From Actinomycetes bacterium (lineage in GTDB: Bacteria > Actinomycetota > Thermoleophilia > Solirubrobacterales > 70-9), in assembly GCA_023434465.1 (NCBI GenBank), contig JAEYSQ010000229.1, positions 1-8,705 of the forward strand: a stretch of 8,705 nucleotides of DNA, written 5' to 3'. A program made the position numbers and the translations under genes. Below, piece after piece: positions 1 to 4,151 of this stretch. The notes under the pieces are model-generated. The model saw only the letters and a program-made list of their open reading frames with translations. It was not told the DNA's origin and ran no database searches. Position 1 is the first letter of the stretch, and each line of letters starts with the position of its first letter.

Positions 1-569
1 AGGGCGGCTGCCGGCATTTCCAGCCGTCGGCACATGGCGAGGGTGGCGGCAGTCTGCAGGTCACGGGCTACGGCCGGACCTGGATCGGGCCGCGTCGCAC
101 CTTCCGGCTCGTGGCGCTCGACCAGATCGTGGCTCGAGACCGTAGCCCGGCGTCCGAGACGGTCGAAGGCGGCGAGTAACCGCTGGTCGGGCCGGGCGAA
201 CGTTTCGCCGTCACTGAGCAATTTCGCAGCGCCGTCCGTTATGACCGCCCGTTCGACCAGCAGAACCGTTCCGGCATCGAGGCCGGGGTCCGTGGCAAGG
301 CAGGTTCCGAGACGAATCATGCGCGTCGCCCCCTGCGCCGCGAGGTCGCCGATGACCGGGACGGCGCTGGGTCCTCCGACCCCGGTCGACTGGACGGTCA
401 GGGGTCGCCCGTCGTGAGACAACCCGCTGTAACCCCATAGGCCACGGGCCTGATGGCTCATCTTCGGCTGGAGAGTGAGTTCCTGGGCCAGCGCGAAGGC
501 GCGGCGCGGGTCGCCGACCAGGATGGCATCCGCTGCGGCTGCCTCGATCGGATTCATCTTCACGGGCAT
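1..569 (-). CDS. Nucleoside phosphorylase (PNP/UDP family), C-terminus cut off by window edge
   Basis: Phosphorolytic cleavage of a purine or pyrimidine nucleoside to base and (deoxy)ribose-1-phosphate is the expected family role, in cytoplasmic salvage. Translating the reverse complement gives 189 codons without a stop. Near the start is VGDPRR (residues 18-23), matching the phosphate-binding GDPxR of hexameric DeoD/Udp enzymes. Next come RGLWGYSG, a glycine-rich GVGGPS stretch and MIRLGTC, equivalent to the IRVGSC/IRVGTT core strand and phosphate-binding Ser/Thr. SSHDLVERHEPEG corresponds to the SADLFYSPDG region of DeoD. The ribose-binding motif, E-M-E in E. coli Udp, reads D-L-Q here (residues 170-172), followed by TAATLAMC, very like Udp. 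ATG at 569 is the first start; GTG at 563 and ATG at 557 are alternatives, and none has a convincing Shine-Dalgarno. The family is clear, the substrate is not. Divergent from the gene at 631. Confidence 0.85.
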   Translation of the reverse strand, partial: MPVKMNPIEAAAADAILVGDPRRAFALAQELTLQPKMSHQARGLWGYSGLSHDGRPLTVQSTGVGGPSAVPVIGDLAAQGATRMIRLGTCLATDPGLDAGTVLLVERAVITDGAAKLLSDGETFARPDQRLLAAFDRLGRRATVSSHDLVERHEPEGATRPDPGPAVARDLQTAATLAMCRRLEMPAAA

Positions 570-581
570 CAGACGGTCTGA
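569..581. promoter_or_regulatory. Perfect short inverted repeat at the start of the phosphorylase gene
   Basis: TCAGAC-G-GTCTGA is a perfect 6+1+6 inverted repeat touching the 569 ATG of the minus-strand phosphorylase gene, within the 61-bp divergent intergenic region. Such a site could be a repressor operator or a small mRNA hairpin at the start codon. It matches no binding-site consensus I recognise, and a 13-bp perfect palindrome can arise by chance. Confidence 0.3.
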
Positions 582-618
582 CTTTCAGGGTTTCTGTCGC
601 CGGTCACCAGAGGCAAAG

Positions 619-624
619 TAAACT
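619..624 (+). promoter_or_regulatory. Putative -10 element (TAAACT) for a leaderless transcript of the 631 gene
   Basis: TAAACT fits the TAnnnT -10 pattern and ends six bases before the ATG at 631, which would put the transcription start at or next to the start codon. No Shine-Dalgarno precedes that ATG. Together this suggests leaderless transcription, common in actinomycetes. The -35 region (around 596-601) is poor. Confidence 0.45.
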
Positions 625-630
625 AGCCCC

Positions 631-975
631 ATGGCTGATAGCGGATCGGAAAAGTCAGGTGGACGCGGAATGCCCGAGGGTCTGAAGGAGGCGATCGAGG
701 GAGCATTCGCCGCCACTGAGCGCACCAGGGCTCAGGCCCAGGACCTGACCGAGAAGACCCGAAGCCAGGCTCAGGATCTGAGCGACAAGACGAAAAATCG
801 GGCTCAGGGACTGGTTGACGAGGTAACCAGACGAGGGCTGGATGCCCGGGGGACTCTGGAAGGCATGCGACTCGTCAGTCGTGAAGAGTTGCGCCGGATG
901 GAGGAAAGAATCGACGAGATTTCCGGGCGGCTGGCCGAACTCGAGCGTAAGTCAAACGCTCAACCTGACGGTTAG
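631..975 (+). CDS. Small helical protein with 11-residue (undecad) repeats; function unknown
   Basis: I do not recognise a named family. The 114-residue product is hydrophilic and rich in Arg, Gln, Glu and Lys, with no signal peptide or membrane segment. Residues 32-64 are three consecutive 11-residue repeats of the form T(R/K)xQAQDLxxK, the third being TKNRAQGLVDE. From about residue 81 (LVSREELRRMEERIDEISGRL) it becomes a conventional heptad coiled coil to about residue 105. Undecad repeats are typical of LEA-like, phasin-like and apolipoprotein-like amphipathic helices that lie on membranes, granules or other proteins, so a structural or surface-binding role is an inference. Two starts are possible: ATG 631 without a Shine-Dalgarno but right behind a -10-like element, and ATG 670, preceded by AGGTGGA at 657-663 with 6-base spacing, giving 101 residues. 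The next gene starts 53 bases downstream. Confidence 0.65.
   Translation: MADSGSEKSGGRGMPEGLKEAIEGAFAATERTRAQAQDLTEKTRSQAQDLSDKTKNRAQGLVDEVTRRGLDARGTLEGMRLVSREELRRMEERIDEISGRLAELERKSNAQPDG
724..822 (+). repeat. Three tandem 33-bp units encoding 11-residue repeats
   Basis: Units 724-756, 757-789 and 790-822 encode TRAQAQDLTEK, TRSQAQDLSDK and TKNRAQGLVDE. They are clear at the protein level but diverged at the DNA level, so this is an old protein repeat under selection rather than a recent slippage array. Confidence 0.75.
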
Positions 976-978
976 GGT
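973..978 (+). promoter_or_regulatory. Possible -10 element (TAGGGT) ahead of the SDR gene
   Basis: TAGGGT overlaps the TAG stop codon of the preceding gene and lies 50 bases before the ATG at 1029. The same hexamer occurs in the likely promoter of the iron operon (2965-2970), which is the main reason to list it. No good -35 is visible at the expected distance, so read-through from the 631 promoter is an alternative. Confidence 0.25.
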
Positions 979-1028
979 TACGCGGTTTTGGCCCGTTGCG
1001 AAGCCAGATTCTCGAGCGCGGTGTCAAA

Positions 1029-2042
1029 ATGAGCGGCAAGCGCGTGGTCATCGTCGGCATTTCCACGAGGTGGGGGTCCAGACTGGCCCGCGTGCTGGGA
1101 GAACGGCCCGGAGTAGGCGAGATCATCGGCCTCGATACGAGTCCTCCGGCGCTGGATCCAGGCCAGTTCGAATTCGTCGAGGCCGACATCCGGAGCCCGG
1201 ACATCTCAAGGATCCTGCCCGCGCTGGAACCGGACGTACTCGTTCACGCCGGGATCGTGTGGTATCCCGAGAAGGGGCGGCCGTCCCGAGCGCTCCACGA
1301 CATAAACGTGATCGGCACCCTGCAGTTGCTCGCCGCCTGCGAAAAGACTGCCGGGCTCGAGGCACTGATCGTGCGCGGGTCGGCCGCGATCTATGGATCG
1401 GCGCCGGGTGCCCCGGCCTTCTTCACCGAGGACATGGCCCGTCGTTTTCCCCTGGTCACCCGGTTTCAGCGTGACATCGGCGAACTCGAGGGTTACTTCG
1501 AGAACTTTTCCCGCCGGCGTCCGGAGGTCACCTGCTGCATGCTCCGCTTCCAGGTAGAGGTCGGGCCCGGGCTGGATACCCCTTTCAATCGCTATCTCAA
1601 CCTGCCGGTAGTACCGACCCGGATGGGCTTCGACCCGCGGCTGCAGCTGCTCCACGCCGACGATGCGACCGGAGCTCTGGCGGCCGCGACCTTGAATCCC
1701 GTCCCGGGGGCCGTGAACGTGGCCCCCGACGGCGCGATCTCGCTCAGTCGCCTGGTGAGGCTTTGTGGCAAGACTGCGGTCGGGTTGCCACCTGTCCTGG
1801 TCAGGCTGATCAACCGGAGGGTCGGCAACCATGTCGGCAGCGCCGATCTCTATCGCGACGGCGAACTCCTGCTTCGCTACGGCCGGGGATGTGACAATCG
1901 TCGCCTGCGTGAGGAGATCGGTTACGAGCTCGCCTTCGACTCCGAAGGAACGGCTCGCGATTTCGCCCGTATGTCACGGGGAGCGCAGGGGCTATTCCCG
2001 TCGCCCCATCCCGGCTCTCCGGTCAGGAGTGTGCCCCGGTGA
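1029..2042 (+). CDS. Atypical extended SDR (NAD-dependent epimerase/dehydratase-like), catalytic Tyr/Lys missing
   Basis: Extended short-chain dehydrogenase/reductase fold, 337 residues from ATG 1029. Residues 5-16 (RVVIVGISTRWG) form the first beta strand and dinucleotide loop, with Gly10 and Gly16 and a loop unlike the usual GxxGxxG. GLD ending at Asp36 suits NAD ribose binding. DVLVHAG, NVIGT (93-97) and GSAAIYG (117-123) are the standard SDR core motifs. Where YxxxK should lie, the sequence is FQRDI (146-150), followed by GELEGYF, which aligns with the helix after YxxxK. Both the catalytic Tyr and Lys are therefore absent, so it may be a nucleotide-sensing or scaffold protein rather than an oxidoreductase. 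A TTG at 996 would add 11 residues ahead of the Rossmann strand and is less likely. Its stop overlaps the acyltransferase start by 4 bases. The arrangement recalls mycobacterial galE2 (Rv0501) beside Rv0502 (from memory). Confidence 0.85.
   Translation: MSGKRVVIVGISTRWGSRLARVLGERPGVGEIIGLDTSPPALDPGQFEFVEADIRSPDISRILPALEPDVLVHAGIVWYPEKGRPSRALHDINVIGTLQLLAACEKTAGLEALIVRGSAAIYGSAPGAPAFFTEDMARRFPLVTRFQRDIGELEGYFENFSRRRPEVTCCMLRFQVEVGPGLDTPFNRYLNLPVVPTRMGFDPRLQLLHADDATGALAAATLNPVPGAVNVAPDGAISLSRLVRLCGKTAVGLPPVLVRLINRRVGNHVGSADLYRDGELLLRYGRGCDNRRLREEIGYELAFDSEGTARDFARMSRGAQGLFPSPHPGSPVRSVPR
2025..2029 (+). promoter_or_regulatory. Ribosome binding site supporting the GTG start at 2039
   Basis: AGGAG lies inside the end of the SDR gene, nine bases before GTG 2039. 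It supports the overlapping start (GTGA, 2039-2042) and translational coupling of the two genes. Confidence 0.65.
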
Positions 2043-2914
2043 ACGCTCCTTCCGCACCGACCCCGGAGGCCGTTCTGGAGTGGGCCTCGACCGTCCAGTC
2101 CACTTCGGACAGGATCATCCGTCGACTGACCGGGGAGTACCACGAGGACGAGTGGGGCTTTGACGAAGAGTTCACCGAAGCGGTATTCCCCATTTTCGAG
2201 TTCCTCTACTCGTCCTGGTGGCGGGTCAAGGTCGAAGGTGCGGCCAACGTTCCCGGCCACGGCCGGGCGCTGCTGGTCGCCAATCACTCGGGCACGATCT
2301 TTCCCTTCGACGGTGCGATGATCGCAACGGCGATCCAGAAGGAGCATCCGTTGCCGCGCTGGTTGCGGGTGATGGTGCTCAACTGGGCTTTTGACCTGCC
2401 GTTCGCCAGCTACATCCTGCGACGGCTGGGCGGGGTCGCCGCAAACCCGGCGAATCTTGGCCGCCTGCTCGGGGCCGATCTGCCGGTGATGGTCTTTCCC
2501 GAGGGCCAGAAGGGGTTCGGCAAGCCGTTCACCGAGCGCTACCGGCTGCAGCGTTTCGGCCGGGGCGGCTTCGTCGAGGTGGCCCTCGAGACGGGTACCC
2601 CGATCGTGCCCGTGGCGGTAGTCGGGGCCGAGGAGATATATCCCAAACTGGGCGAGTCGAAGCCGCTCGCCCGGCTCGTCGGCTCGCCCTACGTACCGAT
2701 CACCCCGACTTTCCCGCTGCTCGGTCCGCTCGGCCTGTTGCCACTGCCCTCCCGCTGGCGAATCGAATTCCTCGAGCCGATCGATCTGTCCGGCTACGGT
2801 CCGGGATCGAGTGAGGATCGGTCGCTGGTCTTCGATCTCTCCGAACAGGTCCGGGAGCAAATCCAGGAAGCCCTTTACCGCGGCCTGGTCGAACGCGGTC
2901 CCGCCTTCCTCTAG
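2039..2914 (+). CDS. PlsC-like 1-acyl-glycerol-phosphate/lysophospholipid acyltransferase family protein
   Basis: Probable acyl-CoA or acyl-ACP dependent acyltransferase at the cytoplasmic membrane face, transferring an acyl chain to a glycerol phosphate or related lipid acceptor; the acceptor cannot be read from sequence. Of 291 residues, the N-terminal 60 are acidic and helical. The PlsC domain starts at WWRVKVEG (60-67). Motif I is NHSGTIFPFDG: His83 and Asp91 are seven residues apart, not four as in classical HX4D. Motif III is VFPEG (152-156), followed by QKGFGKPF, and motif IV is IVPVAVVGAEE (189-199), the proline-containing acyl-chain site. There is no clear transmembrane anchor, but hydrophobic stretches at 112-128 and 223-238 could sit in the membrane. 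It starts with GTG and overlaps the SDR stop by four bases, so the two are co-translated and probably act in the same lipid pathway. The same pairing occurs in mycobacteria (Rv0502-like). Confidence 0.88.
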   Translation: MNAPSAPTPEAVLEWASTVQSTSDRIIRRLTGEYHEDEWGFDEEFTEAVFPIFEFLYSSWWRVKVEGAANVPGHGRALLVANHSGTIFPFDGAMIATAIQKEHPLPRWLRVMVLNWAFDLPFASYILRRLGGVAANPANLGRLLGADLPVMVFPEGQKGFGKPFTERYRLQRFGRGGFVEVALETGTPIVPVAVVGAEEIYPKLGESKPLARLVGSPYVPITPTFPLLGPLGLLPLPSRWRIEFLEPIDLSGYGPGSSEDRSLVFDLSEQVREQIQEALYRGLVERGPAFL

Positions 2915-2940
2915 GACCAGCCCGACTCTCCGGGCGATCT

Positions 2941-2970
2941 CCGACAATCTCCTGCGGAATTAGTTAGGGT
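2941..2970 (+). promoter_or_regulatory. Putative promoter of the iron-uptake operon
   Basis: CCGACA at 2941-2946 (sharing GACA with TTGACA) and TAGGGT at 2965-2970 (TAnnnT) are 18 bases apart. This predicts transcription from about 2977 and a leader of about 58 bases before the TTG at 3035. The -10 is embedded in a palindrome (2958-2983). Confidence 0.45.
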
Positions 2971-2983
2971 ACCCAAAGTATTT
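2958..2983. promoter_or_regulatory. 26-bp imperfect palindrome, candidate iron-responsive operator
   Basis: The two 13-base arms, centred between 2970 and 2971, match at 10 of 13 positions. The core GGGTACCC is perfect and is flanked by AT-rich arms (TTAGTTA on the left, AAAGTATTT on the right). It covers the putative -10, where a bound repressor would block transcription. The TTAG-rich left arm loosely resembles DtxR/IdeR boxes (TTAGGTTAGSCTAACCTAA), but the core differs, so the regulator is an inference from the iron-uptake genes downstream. Confidence 0.45.
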
Positions 2984-3022
2984 TTCGTCCAGGCGGTTTC
3001 CCAGGAGCCGCGTCCGTCGATC

Positions 3023-3029
3023 GGAGAGG
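3023..3029 (+). promoter_or_regulatory. Ribosome binding site for the TTG start at 3035
   Basis: GGAGAGG ends five bases before TTG 3035. It supports this unusual start, which is also where the signal peptide begins. Confidence 0.6.
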
Positions 3030-3034
3030 TTCCG

Positions 3035-4132
3035 TTGACCAGCAAGTTCCCGAAGCCCGTCCCGTCCTTTCTAGTCGTCGCGGCCGTCGCGGCAGGATTG
3101 ATCTCAGGCTGTGGTAGCGACGATTCCGGTTCCGGTTCCGATGAGCCAGACGCCGGTCTGACCGCCGTGAAGTCGTACCTGACCGAGCATTCGGCCGACC
3201 TCGTGGCACAGACCGACGCGATGAAGACCGCCGGTGATGCCTACTACGACCTCGCCAAGGCCAATGGCTTCAACTACGCCGCGATGCTTAAGCAAGACGG
3301 CGAGGCGGTGAATGCGGCCCTGACCGACGCCAAGAACGCCTTCGTCAAGGCCAACCCGGCATACGAGGAGATGGAAGGCATCGTCGCCGGAATTCCCCGG
3401 ACCGCCCAGTACGACACCGACATCGACGCGGGCTCGGACGCCTCCGATCCGGAGAGTGCCGTCTCCTTCAACCTCACCCTGCCCAACGGGAAGGTCATGA
3501 AGCAGCCGGGCAACCTCTTCTACCTGATCGAGACTTCGCTCTACGGAACCAATGACGACCTGACCGCCAAGGGCGTGAAACCCGACGTCAACGGTGACGG
3601 CAAAGTCGCGTTCGGCGAAGGCCTGCCCGAGGCGAACGTGTTCAAGGCATCGGTCGACGAACTGAACAAGCAGGCCAGAGACCTCGACAAGGACGCGCAG
3701 GAAATCGTGATCACGCCCTCAGATGCGTTTACCGCGATCACGGTCATGACCCCGACCATGAGCGAGTACTTCGAGCAGTGGAAACTCTCATCGTTCGTGG
3801 CCGGCGAGAAGAACTCCAAGGAAGCCGGCTTCGTAGCCACTTCCCGTCTCTCCGACATCGCCGACATCCTGACCGGGATCGATTTCACCTACGAAGAGAT
3901 CGAACCGCAGATCGCCGAGGAGAACGCCGACCAGGCAGAACAGACGGCAGCCGAGCTCGGAAACCTGCTCTCCTCGGCCGAAGATCTGCGTGATCGCGAA
4001 GCCGCGGGCGAGAAGTTCTCGGCCCGCCAGGCCGATCAGCTGGGAGCCGAAATGCAGGCCCGCGCCGAGCGGATCGCCGGTCAGGTGACCCAGGCCGCCA
4101 AGGATCTGGACATCGAGATCCAGGAAGGCTGA
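3035..4132 (+). CDS. EfeO/EfeM-like (imelysin-type) iron-uptake lipoprotein with an EF-hand-like loop
   Basis: Likely surface lipoprotein that binds iron and passes it to the FTR1 permease encoded next. Residues 1-25 are a lipoprotein signal peptide (basic n-region, FLVVAAVAAGLI core) ending in lipobox ISGC with Cys26 as lipidation site. An acidic Gly/Ser/Asp linker follows, then an all-helical domain from about residue 44 to 365. The C-terminal half, with MTPTMSEYFEQWK (238-250), SRLSDIADIL (270-279), QADQLGAEMQ and IAGQVTQAAKDL, resembles EfeO/EfeM-type M75 domains from memory. No clear HxxE motif is visible. Unusually, residues 184-195 (DVNGDGKVAFGE) form an EF-hand-like loop with acidic or Asn ligands at positions 1, 3, 5 and 12. 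It starts with TTG behind GGAGAGG and lies 19 bases ahead of the permease, so one operon is likely. There is no cupredoxin domain and no EfeB peroxidase gene nearby. The family is fairly sure; the metal is inferred from context. Confidence 0.78.
   Translation: MTSKFPKPVPSFLVVAAVAAGLISGCGSDDSGSGSDEPDAGLTAVKSYLTEHSADLVAQTDAMKTAGDAYYDLAKANGFNYAAMLKQDGEAVNAALTDAKNAFVKANPAYEEMEGIVAGIPRTAQYDTDIDAGSDASDPESAVSFNLTLPNGKVMKQPGNLFYLIETSLYGTNDDLTAKGVKPDVNGDGKVAFGEGLPEANVFKASVDELNKQARDLDKDAQEIVITPSDAFTAITVMTPTMSEYFEQWKLSSFVAGEKNSKEAGFVATSRLSDIADILTGIDFTYEEIEPQIAEENADQAEQTAAELGNLLSSAEDLRDREAAGEKFSARQADQLGAEMQARAERIAGQVTQAAKDLDIEIQEG
3124..3141 (+). repeat. Three 6-bp units (TTCCGG, TTCCGG, TTCCGA) in the lipoprotein linker
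   Basis: This short in-frame repeat encodes the Ser-Gly-Ser-Gly-Ser part of the linker just after the lipidated Cys. Slippage would change linker length by two residues without a frameshift, so it cannot switch the gene on and off. Confidence 0.5.
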
Positions 4133-4151
4133 ACCCCGGGGTGAGCACACG

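Noticed and set aside
34..417. 127-residue plus-strand frame
   Set aside because: Shadow of the minus-strand nucleoside phosphorylase, whose conserved motifs are plain on the reverse complement.
996..1028. TTG-initiated 11-residue extension of the SDR
   Set aside because: The Rossmann strand begins right after ATG 1029, and the extension has no Shine-Dalgarno or family support.
842..1474. 210-residue plus-strand frame overlapping the 631 gene and the SDR gene
   Set aside because: It has Arg/Pro-rich shadow composition and overlaps two better-supported genes.
2885..2920. CTGGTC/GACCAG inverted repeat around the acyltransferase stop, as a terminator
   Set aside because: The stem is only 6 bp, the loop 24 bases, and no T-run follows.
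1922..2947. 341-residue minus-strand open frame
   Set aside because: It lies opposite the acyltransferase and the end of the SDR gene, has no recognisable domain, and is explained by GC-rich codon use of the real genes, which carry clear motifs.
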